From Seiridium cupressi (lineage: Eukaryota > Ascomycota > Sordariomycetes > Amphisphaeriales > Sporocadaceae): a stretch of 64,000 bases of DNA. This document shows positions 33,437 through 45,764 of this stretch, in pieces. Each line of letters begins with the position of its first letter. The first letter of the stretch is position 1. The translations under genes were made by a program, and so were the position numbers. The notes below the pieces were generated by a model, which was given only the letters and a program-made list of their open reading frames with translations, ran no database searches and was not told where the DNA came from. The stretch spans positions 310,001 through 374,000 of the forward strand of contig JARVKI010000030.1 of NCBI GenBank assembly GCA_036674765.1, given 5' to 3'.

Positions 33437-35416
33437 TTATATGAGCATAAACTCATGCGTTACAAATTTATCAGAACCCATCTCGATCCCATATCCAGTG
33501 CAGAAGCCAATCCTTTCAAATGTCTCATCCGCGCTCTTCTCCAAGAGCAATAGATACCAATCTCGATCCTGTTGAATTCCCATCAGTGCATAACAAGGTC
33601 GCGCGGTGTGCCGATCGATATCGATCACGCAGCCTTTAACGCATGTCGATTCATCGCGAATGGAGTCAAGTTCTCCAAACGTCAACATGCCCACATCATT
33701 TCCAGCGTTAGGATGGTAAAACATCGGTGCAATGCGGCCCCGAATCCTGATACTTGCTTCGATCCTTTTGGGTCCGAGATCATTCCTAGCAGCACCCACT
33801 ATCGATACATCAGTGATATCAAAAGAGGCCGCGCCACGCACGCGAGGCGCCCAGAAGTCGACACGACCATCTAGGGCCGCCCAAGACCAACTGGGCGCAC
33901 GTTTCTCGGAGGGTTTCGCCAAAGAACTGCAAACATCACCAGAAGAATAGCCCCAGACTCTTCTGCCTTCGCTATGATTGTAATGTGCGCCCCAAAGAAG
34001 GCCTTGACTTAGGTCTTCTTCCCACAGACCTGCAATGTATGTTGCTACTGGTCTGTGTGACTTGAAAATAGAAGCTGCACCAGCCAATGCGGGCAACTTG
34101 TCAAAACCCACCGTCAAATCCCGTGCGGTGTACTCCTCAACTACCAAATACCAGTCCTCCCAGCTATACTCGGGAAATCTGAGCATGCGTACTCGGACAT
34201 CCTGGAAGATACCTACCGCGTTTCCAGACCGCCTAGGATGGGACTCAGTCGTGTCCTCGTATGTTAAGTTGGTGGCACATTCCCAGAGCATCTGCTCCTT
34301 TCCAATATGGAGGATCGTAGGAGCCAACAACCGCTCTTGCATGCACCATCCTCGAGTATTGAGTGGGCAAGTCGCTAGATAATCATTCATCGGCGGAAAC
34401 ATTTTCTGAACACCGTATTGGTTGTCTAGTAGTGCTAATGGTGTTCTTTCTTGGCCGAGGAAACCGGTCGTGCTTGATGCTGCGTCTAGAGCAGATACGA
34501 CAACAACGGCACCGGCATAGATAGACGCCATTCTGCTGGCTTCTGCGGCCCAATCTTCCACAGAATCCTGTATGATACATAGTGCATCTATCCAGAGATA
34601 GCGTACTCCGAGGGCTTTTGCCACCGTGATGGCGTCCTGAAAGTTCCTTGGCAGCTCATCGACATTCAGGCTACTGCAACGCTCCACCAGGTTAGTTTCA
34701 ACTGTCCTTGAAGCTATTGTACCTCCCCAGCAGTGACTGAGCGCTATGTACGGCGCAGTTTCTCCTTGAGACTCGTATATGCGAGCGTTATCCGATCCGC
34801 CCTTGCCCAGGTCAATGACTCTCGTTGGCAAGTTGTGTATGGCCGAACTCTTTTGACAAGATGTATGGCTATCACGGCAGTTGCGCTGCCATTTGGCGAC
34901 GTTGAGCGAGATAACGTCAGGTGTGAGGTATGTTGGGACTGCTAGGAATCGCTGATAGTGGTCCTGTTCCCAGTACGACTTGCCATTATTCAGCGCCTCG
35001 CGCCGGCAGATCTTGAAAGAATGGAAGGGGCTGGAGACAAGCATGACTGAGCCCCATGTCATCTCCGACAAGCTTTCCCGGAACCCAACACGAAATTGAC
35101 CTTTCCTGCTCTCTGCTCGGATGAATTTATTGCTCCAAAATGGATAGAGCCCGAGCCAACTCTGACACAGCTCGGGCCCGAGTCCGGCGAGATCCTGATA
35201 CAGGACGTTGCACATGTCGCATGCCAATGAGCTTTCGCGAAGGTTTCCGATGCTTTCGTGGTGGTGAAAGCCGGGGCCCCATCCGGGTGTGGGTTGAGGT
35301 TCCCATCGCGGAGGGAGAATCTCTGGCTCGGCAAAGTCCAAGGTGAAAAGATCCTGGATGAATTGGCGACAGAGTGCACAAAAAACACTAGTGGCCTTGT
35401 CGTCACTTTTATCCAT
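33437..35416 (-). CDS. HET-domain protein, single exon
   Basis: An uninterrupted minus frame encodes 659 residues from the ATG at 35414-35416. The N-terminal region has Cys pairs (VFCALC, LACDMCNVL), the VAKWQRNCRDSHTSC linker typical of the family, and then the HET domain. The motifs are PYIALSHCWGG, LPRNFQDAITVAKALGVRYL, WIDALCIIQDSVEDW, MASIYAGAVVVVSALDAASS and NTRGWCMQERLLAPTILHI. C-terminal landmarks are LPALAGAASIF, YIAGLWEEDLSQGLLW and RAPSWSWAALDG. No intron or damage was seen. It would act in the cytosol as a trigger or amplifier of non-self-induced cell death, by analogy with characterised HET proteins. It is convergent with the HET gene at 30800-33079, and the two differ too much in sequence to be recent duplicates. 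Confidence 0.9.
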   Translation of the reverse strand: MDKSDDKATSVFCALCRQFIQDLFTLDFAEPEILPPRWEPQPTPGWGPGFHHHESIGNLRESSLACDMCNVLYQDLAGLGPELCQSWLGLYPFWSNKFIRAESRKGQFRVGFRESLSEMTWGSVMLVSSPFHSFKICRREALNNGKSYWEQDHYQRFLAVPTYLTPDVISLNVAKWQRNCRDSHTSCQKSSAIHNLPTRVIDLGKGGSDNARIYESQGETAPYIALSHCWGGTIASRTVETNLVERCSSLNVDELPRNFQDAITVAKALGVRYLWIDALCIIQDSVEDWAAEASRMASIYAGAVVVVSALDAASSTTGFLGQERTPLALLDNQYGVQKMFPPMNDYLATCPLNTRGWCMQERLLAPTILHIGKEQMLWECATNLTYEDTTESHPRRSGNAVGIFQDVRVRMLRFPEYSWEDWYLVVEEYTARDLTVGFDKLPALAGAASIFKSHRPVATYIAGLWEEDLSQGLLWGAHYNHSEGRRVWGYSSGDVCSSLAKPSEKRAPSWSWAALDGRVDFWAPRVRGAASFDITDVSIVGAARNDLGPKRIEASIRIRGRIAPMFYHPNAGNDVGMLTFGELDSIRDESTCVKGCVIDIDRHTARPCYALMGIQQDRDWYLLLLEKSADETFERIGFCTGYGIEMGSDKFVTHEFMLI

Positions 35417-37540
35417 TCCAAGTAATAGCAATGGAAGTAGAGCGGTTCGTGGATTTTATATAGCAATAATCTAAGAGCATTGTTGCATCGAGACCACTGC
35501 AGGTGTGTTGAGTCAAGCTAAATGGTGACCCCGCTTCGGGCTGGAGCGGAGATGCTGCTGCTGAGTACATGTAGGTACATTCTGCATGTATCATTTAGAA
35601 TCGATAACAGCTAATGTAGCCTTCAAATCGTCGATCCATACGAAGACCTCTGCTGCCGGCCTCCTGTGACGACAATACCGTTGGCGATGGGTCTGACAGG
35701 GATTGAAGTAAGGGCGACGTTATTATTAACAACAACGACGATTCGTCCGCCGTGGCCGTTACGCCCACGACGCCCAAGGGAGCTGTGGCGCCGCGAGGCT
35801 ACATAACTCTGAGAATCTCCCGTAGCAGTAACAGGGCCGTCCAATTTATCGGTGCTAGTAAGTACACTGGCAGTGGTTCCCTCTGATACCTGCGAGCTGG
35901 CTATCGTGGTATCTGCTACACCCGTGGCGGCAGCACTGGGAGAAGTGATAGACCGCTTCTCGGCAGAGTTGGTAGTATCCGAAGCCTCCTGGGTACTGCT
36001 GGTCTTAGGAATGGGTGACTCTTATACGTGATATCGAGTGCGGCGAGCATAGCTCCAGCCGCCGTGGTGGGTATGTCGCCTTCAGAATGATCCTAGTCAC
36101 CAATGCTCAGTGCCTCGTGCGCGAGACGCTGCAGCTGGAAAACACCTGTTGAGTATCATTCAAGGCGGGCATACGGATTCTTGCTGAATCTTCGAGAAAC
36201 ACGCGTGTCACGGGCGTCGAGGATGTAGGAGGATGAGGATCCTGCAGGCCAGTGTGAACGCAATCCCGAAAACACTTAAAGATATATGGCCTGTATTCAC
36301 GACCTTTTGTGTTGAGCACCGAATGGGCATATTAAATAAGTGACTAGAGGCTTGCAGTACTTCACTTACCAGGTTTGCGCAAACAACGTGCGCCTCGTTC
36401 GTATCAACCTGATAGATGAACTCCGACTCTCCGGGATTTCTTCAACCGCAGCCCGGACGACGCCTGCTGCAGATCCGCCGGCATTTATTCATACCGGAAT
36501 GTAATATCTTGCTGTCATTGAGTGGTAGTAATGGTGCCTTGACATCCCGCTATCGCTCGTGCATATGGTCCTATGTCGTTGGAGGACGTGAGGGGCAGAA
36601 TGTACGCCTCGCTGCCAGATCCAAAGCACTACTGCGTCTGCTGGAGGCATGCGAGTGGTGATTCCCGCTCTGCTGCATACCAGAACTCAACCTTGGTTGG
36701 GTTGGCCTCGAGATGTACCTCATGCACTTCGCCCGGGGACGTGTGCGCGCTGTTATACCGAGGATCCGCCGCTGGGTACGAGAAACAGATCCCATTAGGG
36801 CTCAAAAGGATGGGTATCATGCCAATATAATACTTATAGAGCCCTGGCGGCGGCCGGAATGTCCAACCTGCCTCAGATATGTTAAGCGGTCCGTTTGGGA
36901 GGAAGGCATAAAACAGCCTATTGCTGTCAGTTAACAACGCTTAATGTCTGTTTCAAGAGCCCCCTGCAGGCTGTAGTCGTCGTTCCACCAAGTAGAGTCA
37001 TTATCTCCTATTTTGGCCATCTGGATGACATTGGTCACGGTGAGATATATGTAGGTATAGTTTCTCCAGCCGTATTTTCCATAGCAATATTCTATGATCG
37101 AGTTGTTAATGGCATACTCAAATGTCTCGCTGTGGCCGGTCGTCCTCAGCAGTGCGCCTTGTAGAACCCTTCGGTACTGGAATCTCTAGTCTGGAGGCGT
37201 ATTGATTACCAACTACCCATAACAGTCAAGTTCCCCCGTGTCAAGTTCCATGCCGAACGTGTTAGAGGCGCACAAATCTGGACTGAACGGGCAAGGCGCC
37301 TGGAGGTCCACTGAAACTGGAAGTCGTTGCTGACGTACGGGCGGTTCATATAGGTTGCTCGCAAAGCTGTGGACGTGTTTAAGTAACATGCCTGGGCGTG
37401 GCTGCCTGCCTCAGTACTTATTCTCGATTGCCAATCTAAATACTAGGAGCTGTCAAACTTGTTGTCTGGAGCAAAATAGCAAGCGCAGCTTTGCGAAACC
37501 AGCAGCGCCTCGCTTCCTAGGCTGATTCGAATAAAACAGT
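35417..37540. other. Degenerate region, possible secreted-protein relic on minus
   Basis: On the minus strand 36937-36629 reads DSNRLFYAFLPNGPLNISEA, PNGICFSYPAADP and EVHEVHLEANPTKVEFWY. Farther downstream (about 36000-35600) a Ser/Thr-rich stretch of the same strand ends in RRGRNGHGGRIVVVVNNN. Stops and frame changes separate the parts. The pattern, a folded domain followed by a Ser/Thr-rich tail, would suit a decayed cell-surface or secreted protein, but I cannot name the family. The remainder shows nothing. Confidence 0.3.
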
Positions 37541-38352
37541 GGCGATATTCAACATCCACAGCTCGGTCTATCCAACAAGTATGTGCACTACATCTTCTCC
37601 GAAGCAGATTGCATAGTTCATAATGCTGCAGCGGTCTCGGATATACATTCTTATCAGCCCCTTCACCTGCCGAACTTGAAGTCCACGAGGGAACTGGTCG
37701 AGATGAGTCTTATACGGCGTATGTCAATCCTTTTTTTTTTTTTTTGACCACCGAAGTTGGTGCTTACTACACCGAAGCCACGAACCGAATAGTGTTCCCC
37801 GAGATCTCGCTGGCAGCCTATCCACCTCCGACCGGCGGTTTGGATGGGTACACAGCCAGTAAGTGGGCCAGCGAGCGCTTTTCTGGAGCGCCTGGATAAA
37901 CAGACTCTGGAAGGTTGGCCCATATTCATCCACCGCCATTCACTGATTTCTCGGGGTCTTCATGACCCAGGGAGGGATGTCGTGCACGATATTCGACACT
38001 ACTCGAACCGCATGAGAGCAGTTCCAATAGCGCCTAACATCGGTGGGTATATGGAATTCTACCTCTGAGAGACGTCGCACGCGGCATAGCGGATGCCCTG
38101 CACGAACCGGGGGCATATGAAGCCGGAGTTCACTTCAGATATTATCACGGTACAGAAGCACTTTCGTTGGATGATCTCAAAAGCTGGATTCTGAGTAGTG
38201 ATGATGCGAAAGATGTTGAAGAGCTTTCGATGGAGGAATGGGCTCGGCAGGCAGCATCATTCGGCATGGATCCTTCGGTGGTCGCTTGGGCAGCGAACAT
38301 AGTAACATCGCGAATATTGGTGCTTCCCAAGGTCACGAGCGAAAGTTTCTGA
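37541..38352 (+). pseudogene. Thioester-reductase (R) domain relic of a PKS/NRPS-like megasynthase
   Basis: The plus strand holds the C-terminal part of an extended-SDR thioester reductase, the release domain of NRPS-like and some PKS enzymes. In order: FSEADCIVHNAAAVSDIHSY, LKSTRELVEMSL, RIVFPEISLAAYPPP, GYTASKWASERF with the catalytic YxxxK, WPIFIHRHSLISR, YSNRMRAVPIAPNIGGYMEF, LRDVARGIADAL and LSLDDLKSWIL. The match crosses at least three frame changes. One is at a run of 15 T (37731-37745) that replaces the expected strand before the second segment, one is an extra T near 37880, and one is near 38052. The SDR nucleotide-binding start (GxTGxxG) and everything before it are missing. It ends 155 bases from the stop of the polyketide synthase and points toward it. 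Confidence 0.78.
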
Positions 38353-38507
38353 AGGATGGATGAGTGAATGGATGTGAATCGAAGAGAGTCATTGTTTCAT
38401 AATCGAGATATCATTGCATATATAATATTCACTGAAAATGTACTGTTTCCAAGGCGTAATCATCAAGAGTCTGAAATAACATCCAAATGTCACGGTAACG
38501 TGAAAAA

Positions 38508-41500
38508 TCAAAACACGGCATCAGATATGAACCGAGCCAGCTGCTCTCCGTTAGCTTTCTGCATCATACTGAAATGATCACAATCCTCCATTACCGACAC
38601 GACCGGCTCGTCGAACGGGAACAGCGGCGCCCATTTTCCCGCCGCCCAATCCGTCCGCTGCTTTGTAAGAAATGCGATGCCCTGGGGATCGCCCGGCCGC
38701 ATCTCGAACACAGGCCTTCCTGGCCGTCCGTCAAACGTACATCGTCCCGCCCAGACGATGCTGGTGCGCGGTGTGAGACCTTCGGGCAACGGATCGGCCA
38801 AGTAGTGCTGTAGCATCTTGACTTGGGCACGGAAGTGTGCGAAGAGCAATGATCTGCCTCCGCTGTCGTGGTCACTACCATCACCCCCGAACACGTTAGC
38901 CGCCTGGCAGTGGGCGTACCAACGATCGGGCAGTGGGTCCAGACCCGTTGGAGGCGGGGCATCAATCAAAACCAGCGTGTCGACGCGTTCTCCTTCGCGG
39001 ATGAGTCTTTGCGTCGCGGCAAAGGCTAGAATCCCACCCGAGGACCAACCGCCTAAGTGATAGGGTCCGGTGGGCTGACGCCGCCTTACCTCGGTGAGAT
39101 ATGCATCTATGAGGCCAGTCAGTGGAATCTGGCCTGCAGCTAAGTCATTCGGGTGGCGATGATAAGGGCAATTCAATCCGATGACCGCTAGACCAGCACG
39201 TATATATGGTGACATGGCCGCGTATGATACAGCGTTTCCAGACCCGTCAGGAAAAAGCCAGAGTGTCCGGCTATCAGAGAGGGGGCGGCCATGTAAGATC
39301 ACAGAGGAAGCCGGCCGCACCGGGACACACTTAAAGGCAGACGAGTCGGTAACGGGTTCCAAAACTGGACTGCTGGTGATCGAAGTCTTGCTGGGGCCCA
39401 GATGGCGTTTGAGATCGCCTACCGTCGGGCCTCCAGCGAAGAGAGAAATGTCGGGGAGGTCGTCACCCTCTAGCGCAAGCTCGTCGCGGAGACGGGCGGT
39501 GACCATGAGGGACAGAAGCGAGTCAATGCCCAGTTCAGCAAAAACTACATTATCGCATAGTTCCTCCCGGCCAACACCTGATTCCTCCGAGATGATGCGC
39601 AGTGCCCTGGAGACAATGTCTTCACTGTCGATAACAATAGTCGAGTTGCTGCCGGTCTGAGATGCCTTCTGTCTAGTCATAAACGCTGCCGAGGGCTCCA
39701 AGGTGATCTCTATGCTTCTTTCTAGCTCAACGTCACAGAACGGTGCGTCCTCTGCCTCCTCACTACTGTCGTCAACACTGCTTAGTTGTGTTGTATGGAT
39801 AGGCACAGCAGAGACTCGGGTAGAGTGGGACAGTTTCTCAGTATGGTCTGAGGGGACCTTGTTGAATGTCGCCGTGTTCTGATGGGGTTGACTGATCTTT
39901 GGCCCAGGTCTGGCAGGCTGGGTGCTACTGCTGCTCTTGCTCTCGCCAGACAGGATGAGTTGCAGCGCACGGCGAGGGACACCCTGCAAAGTGATTCCAG
40001 CGAACCAGGCGACGATGCGATCACTGTCACTTTCTAGCACAATACAGTCGCCCTCCCAGAGCCGCTTTTCGGGCACCTCCGACATCTTGCAGTAGGTACG
40101 GTATGTTTTTGCGGCGTCAAGCCTTTCGAAGAGCTGGAAACTGGCCCAGCCATGGTTGACGTGGACCTCGGTCTCCAGGTCAGCTCCCTCGTGTGCGTTC
40201 ATAATAAAACCAGCCGACTGAGCGAGTCCGTCCAATACCGCAGGGTGGGTGTCGGTTGCTGCTCCCAGGCCAGTGCAGCTGACAAGGCTTGACGCATCCA
40301 TAGACTTCGAATCGAGTACGATCTCATCCACCCGTCGATAGTCCTTGTCGAACGCAGCGAGAGCACCGACCATCCGGTAAGTCATAGACCTACTAAAACG
40401 GAACACGCTGCGGGCCTGTCCAGCCTCTTTGGCCAAGGCTTCAATGCGCTGCACGGCTGGTGAAACCATGCGAGTCTGCAGACCTGCCAGCGCCGCATTT
40501 CGTGACAGCTTAGTTAGTCTACATGTAGCGTGCAGCCTTGGCGTCCGTGTGCCGTCACCGATCGTTTCGAAGCGGCACGTCACCTTCTCTGATACCCCAT
40601 CGATCATGACGGTTGATCGCAAGATTTGTGGCGCAGGCCCGTCGTGACCAACAAGTGCTCGCTCCACGGCCATGCTATCGACGGCGAACATTTCATCCGG
40701 TGGAAGTGCTTGTCTGGAGGCAATGTGCGTGCCGATGCGCAATGCAATGTTGCTGTATATTGCAGGTGTGGCCAGAGGGATGTCGGTGACCCGGTGACCT
40801 TGTACCAAGGGGCGTGTGTCCGGTCTAATCAGATTTGTCTCAACAATAACGATCCCCATTTTGTCGTCAAATGCATCCTCCACCACGCGGTGAATCAAAA
40901 GGCCATCGAGCGGCGGCACAACTCGCCTTGACGGCATCGATTGTGGAAGTTCTGCAAGGACTGGGCCTTCGAGGCTGCATGGAACAGGATCGCCCTTGCG
41001 TAGTGACCAGTCATGTATGTACTGAATCCAGTAGTTCTTAAGATCCCACTGATAAGCTGGAAGCTGGATGACTTGGTGCGCGGCTGGGAAGTCGGAGTGA
41101 TACTCGCGCCAGTCGATGTTAAAGCCCATGTTATAAAGACAGCATAGTGACTGAGTGAGTACAGCAAAGACATCTTGGTGGCGTTTCAGCGATGCCAGTG
41201 TGGTGATGGCCGTGGGCCCGAGTGTACTCTTGATCATGGTGTTGACTGCGGGCTGCGGGCCTATCTCGATTGCCACGCCACCGTCACTTAATACATCCAC
41301 GGTACGAGCGCTCCGCAGTGCACCGAGCATATCTACAGGCTCGCGGCAGTGACGACGTAGATAGTGTGGTGAAATCACGTCTGCCTCGGTAATGACGGTG
41401 GCCAGAAGGGGGCATATGACCGGAATGGTGGGCTTGTGGAAGGTTGCTCCTTGACAAGCCGCCTCAAACTCATCTAATATAGGATCCATCTGTGCCGAGT

Positions 41501-44500
41501 GAAAGGCATATGGCACTTTGAGCATTGTTGTTGTAGCACCCTTGCCCTGAAATAGATTGCTGACATGCTGAAGATGGTCGATAGCACCTGCGAGGACGAC
41601 ATCTTTGGGCCCATTGATGCAAGCCAGTTCAGTCTGCCAGGGGCCATCAACTACGCGATCTACCATTGCCTGGTCTGCACCTCGCACTACAAGCATGGCG
41701 TGCGTGCCAGCTGGGCAGTGCTTCTGGAGGAGCTGAGCGCGACGACCGACAATGAAGAGGGCGTCCGCCTCCGACAGCACTCCGGCAGCCACCAGAGCCG
41801 CGTATAACCCCAGACTGTGTCCAGCAACGCTTGATGGACGAAGTCCCCACGATTTCCAAAGGTGTGTCAGCGCCAATTGTAGACTAACGGTCCCAACCTG
41901 GGTAGTTACGGGGTCGAGTTCGCTGATCGATGCGCCGGTGGTGCTTGTGAACATTGGAAGGATGGACCCAAACCCTTGACTCTGTACTAATCGGTCGAGG
42001 CGTGCTATTTGATTATGAAAGGATGGCATAGAAGCCATCAATTGTGCCCCCATGCCAATATACTGCGCTCCATTGCCGGTGAAGGCAAAACTGACACGAG
42101 GCTTTGTAACCGAGGACGACCGGGGGATGGAGCTATCATCACGCGACAATGCTGCTTGCAGCTCAGCCTGGATCTGCTGGATATTAGTTCCACGGATCGC
42201 CAGGCGGTATGGGTGGTGAGCACGCCGTGCCGTAGTCGTGTAGGAGAGAGCCGGCAATGTGGGTCTGCCGGAGGACATGGATAGGAAACTGTCGCTCCGG
42301 AGAAAGGCTAGAAGGGCGTCCACATTGGCTCGCAAGGACCCGGCAGTTTTAGCAGACACGGTGACAATGTGCGTAGAGCGCAGATCAGCAGTACCCTGGA
42401 TGATGGAGCCAAGAGAAGCTTGTGGCGCGTCCTCAAGCAGCAAGGCACTATTACCCCCTGCGGCGCTGAAGTTGTTAATAAGGACCCTTCGCGGTGTTCC
42501 AGTACCATCATGTTCTCGTGTCCACTCGATTGGCTGGCGGGCGACACGCACATTGCGTTCGCTCATGTCTGCTGGAAAGCTATCGTTGAGAGTGGTGCGC
42601 AAACCGGCGTGTGGTGGGATTATGTTGTGTTGCATCATCAGCAGCACTTTAGCCAGGCTGGTGGCGCCGGCCGCACCCTCACCATGGCCAACGTTGGCCT
42701 TGACAGCGCCGACATATAGCGGTCGGGCGGACGGTCGAGAGGACGCCGGGGCACATGTATCAATCACCGACTCCATCTCGATGGGGTCTCCAGTCCTCGT
42801 TCCGGTGCCATGCATCTCGACGTAACTGACATCGAGAGGGTCTACGCTGGCGTCGTTCAAGATCTTGTCAAATAGAGCCTTTTGTGCATCCGCCAAGGGA
42901 CGTGTAATTGAGTCAGCCTCCGCTGAATGGTTTGTACCAGCAGCAAGAATAACACCCAAGATTGGGTCTTTTTCTGCAATGGCATCGTCGAGCCGCTTGA
43001 GGATCACCGCGCATGTAGCATCAGCTCTGCAGTAACCGTCGGCTGCCTGATCAAAAGACTTGCAGTTACCAGTGCGCGAAAGGAAGTGGCCCCGATCAAG
43101 GCCGGCTGTGTAATCAGGGTTGGTCAAGACATTGGAGCCACCCGCAATGGCTGTATCGATATCTCCCTGCCACAATGCATTGCAGGCTGTGTGGATGGCC
43201 GCGAGACTAGACGAGCAGGCAGTATCGAGACTCAAGCTCGGTCCAGTAAACTTGAAGAAATAGTTGATGCGACCAGGGACAAAAGCACGACAGCCACCCG
43301 GGATGAAAAAGGTATCGATGTTCTGGGCGCTATTTACCTCCATCCAGTCATTCGCTGAGACGCCGAATGCCACCCCAACACGGTCGTTCAATGTGGAGGG
43401 TGTAGTACCTGGCACCATGCCTGCATTCTCCATAGCTTCGTAAACCGTCATGAGCGCAAGCCGACTAGCCGGGTCCATTTGAGGTGCCTCTCGCGGTGTT
43501 ACGTTGAAAAACTTGGCATCGAATAAGCCGGGGTTTTTCAACCAGCACCCGTACGGCGTCCTGCTTGTATTTTTGCGCTTCCCAGACGTGTCTACATGCG
43601 TGGCTACATTCCAGCGCGAAGGCGGGACGACTTTGTGGACATCGAGACCCTGAAATAGTAGGTCCCAGAAGGCTTCAGGGTCTTCTGCCTCGGGAAAGCG
43701 TCCGGACATACCGACAATAGCGATCTTGGATTTCCCTGACGCACTGCCAAAGGCACCGGTCGATCTTTCGCGCACACTTGTTTCGGGCACGTAAGAGCTG
43801 GGCTCAAATGGCAGGCTCGATATCTCCAATGTAAAGCCATGCTGTTTGAGTGCGTTTTTCATGTGAGTGTCTCGCGCGGTAGCAACTCCGCAGACAGACA
43901 GCGCTGCCTCACTGGAGAAGCGTGCCACGTAAGCGACTCCGTTGGTCACATCCTCCCATACGATTGGATGCATAAGAATGTCCTGAACTGCGCTCTGAAG
44001 AAGCCCTGGGTAGTCCCTTGCGGGACTTATTTTTCCTGTGGCCGAGGAGATGACCGGAAGGTGGCTCGTGTACTGTGACCAATTGCCAGTGATGGTCGTG
44101 CTCAGAACAGCATCCACGTCCTCGAGGTTGAAGAGGTGTGGAGCATGATATGGCACATGGAGGTCAAGGTCAACGGCGCAAAAGCTGGCTAGTTTGGTTT
44201 CTTTCAGAGCTCGAATGATGGAAGGTGGTCCGCTGATGGTGACGCAATCGCGGGCAACAAAACTAAGGTAGGGCCGCGACGTGGCCGGTAGGAGCTATGT
44301 GTTGAGTTTCGTTTTAGCAAGGTTGTTTCCTTTCCAGCTGAGCGATCAGACTTACGTTTTCCTTAGAGAACTCATCAACTAGAGTTCCAACCTCCTCTTC
44401 ATTCACATTGGCCACAATGATAGACCACGGCTCGGTGCTGTCATTTTTGAGAGATCGAGCGACCTCGTACGCGCGAAGTGTCACGCGGAACGCGATTCCA

Positions 44501-45012
44501 ACGGTATGAGGCGCTATTCTAAGGAAGTCACTGACGTTGCGCGATGCTACCACCGCCGCTGTAGTCAAAGCCCCAGTGCATAGGCCGACAAGGTACGAGT
44601 CCGCCCTTTGGGAAAAGACATCATCCTGCTCTCCGCATCGACTGCGAACGTGTTAGCTAATAGGACAGAATTTTGAGCTAACGCATATGAGAATGGGTGA
44701 GTCTGCTGACCTAATAAAGAGGGCAAGTTGGAAACAGCAAACAAGAGCATGGTGCAAAGCAGGGTGTAGAGTGCCGCGACGGTGCAGGGCCAGTAGGTCT
44801 TGAATGCTAGAGAAGCGAGGGAATAAGTCTCTTTGAATCGAACTGAGACTGGCGATTTCGGCGCGTAGTACACAATATGTAGCGTCAAAGAATGTTTGAA
44901 GCAGCGGGTTATAACCCTGGCGTAGCAGAGAAAGCAGTCCAGACGCAAGTGGGAAGGTCGAGTCTCCCACCAAATAGAGCCTCACCTTTTGACGGTCGCG
45001 ACATGCTGCCAT
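38508..45012 (-). CDS. Non-reducing polyketide synthase (SAT-KS-AT-PT-ACP-TE)
   Basis: Three minus-strand exons, 45012-44711, 44641-44356 and 44294-38508 (introns of 69 and 61 bases), give 2,124 residues. Domains: SAT about 5-370 with the GxCxG motif (Cys122) and PYHAPH; KS about 386-815 with TACSSS (Cys556), MHGTGT (His691) and NVGHGEGAAG (His733); AT about 930-1250 with GHSLG (Ser1023). PT is about 1325-1640 with His1363 in QGHRV and Asp1551 in AVLDGLAQSAG. A Ser-rich linker leads to a single ACP with GIDSLLSL (Ser1788). The thioesterase is about 1870-2124 with GWSSG (Ser1947) and DHFSMM (His2103). It should load an acyl starter, extend it with malonyl-CoA without reduction, cyclise it in PT and release it by hydrolysis or lactonisation. 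All catalytic residues are present. There is no methyltransferase or reductase domain. An ATG at 45090 is an alternative start. The product cannot be told from sequence alone. Confidence 0.93.
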
Positions 45013-45764
45013 AGCGCGTGTGTGCCTCTGCCTAGGAAGAGTTATATGATGTGTGTCTTTGACGAGGTGAATGGAGGTCTTCTTGGACATACCTTTTATC
45101 AAGTAAACATATGAGACTCGAAGATGCTGTTCGAGACGAATTATAGGTATTTTAACAGTGGCATAAATTTTTACCGTTTAACGAGGGGCATTACAAGCGC
45201 AGAGAATATCATTTATGTAATAATGCAAAAGTGCAGTAGACTTCTTATCCGCTCCTGTCTTGATACTCCTACCCCATGCAACCCCCAGCCTTCACCCCAC
45301 CCTCTTTCCCCCATGTAAACCACCGTTCATCGTTCTTCTCGTTTCAATAATAGACTCGAAATGGCTAGAGCCAGGCAAGAATTCAACGTCATTTCGTTCC
45401 ATGTCAAGTTACAACTGCTATTAGTATTCTGACTTCGTCACGAGCCCGAAGTATCTTAGCCTACATATGTACTTAGCACAACATACATCAAAGCCAAAAC
45501 ACACGTAAACGAGAAGAACCCGTCCCAAGCGTTTGTTTGTATCATCTGTCGTGCTGTATGACTGACTCAACCAATTTTAACAATAATAAATTTAAGTTAT
45601 TAGTGATTGTACGAATTAATCCAGACAAGTAAAGCCACTTCCAAATAGAATTCCTTTCATGTTTCAAGCACTAGTTGATGTTCGAATTCAAATCCAATGA
45701 TATCACGATCTTGACCTAGTACAACCAAGGCGTCGTGCTCGTAGTTGTATATCACTAGAAATAC
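45013..45764. other. Intergenic, PKS promoter and FMO 3' end
   Basis: About 750 bases upstream of the PKS start and downstream of the monooxygenase stop; AT-rich near 45560-45720. I see no gene and no clear transcription-factor palindrome. Confidence 0.45.

Noticed and set aside
37731..37745. Poly-T run as a retrotransposed poly(A) tail
   Set aside because: It lies inside the reductase relic, and coding similarity continues on both sides in the same orientation, so it is a local lesion rather than an insertion end.
42259..42825. Long plus-strand open frames inside the PKS
   Set aside because: They lie antisense to the conserved KS-coding exon and have no motif; they reflect codon composition of the real gene.
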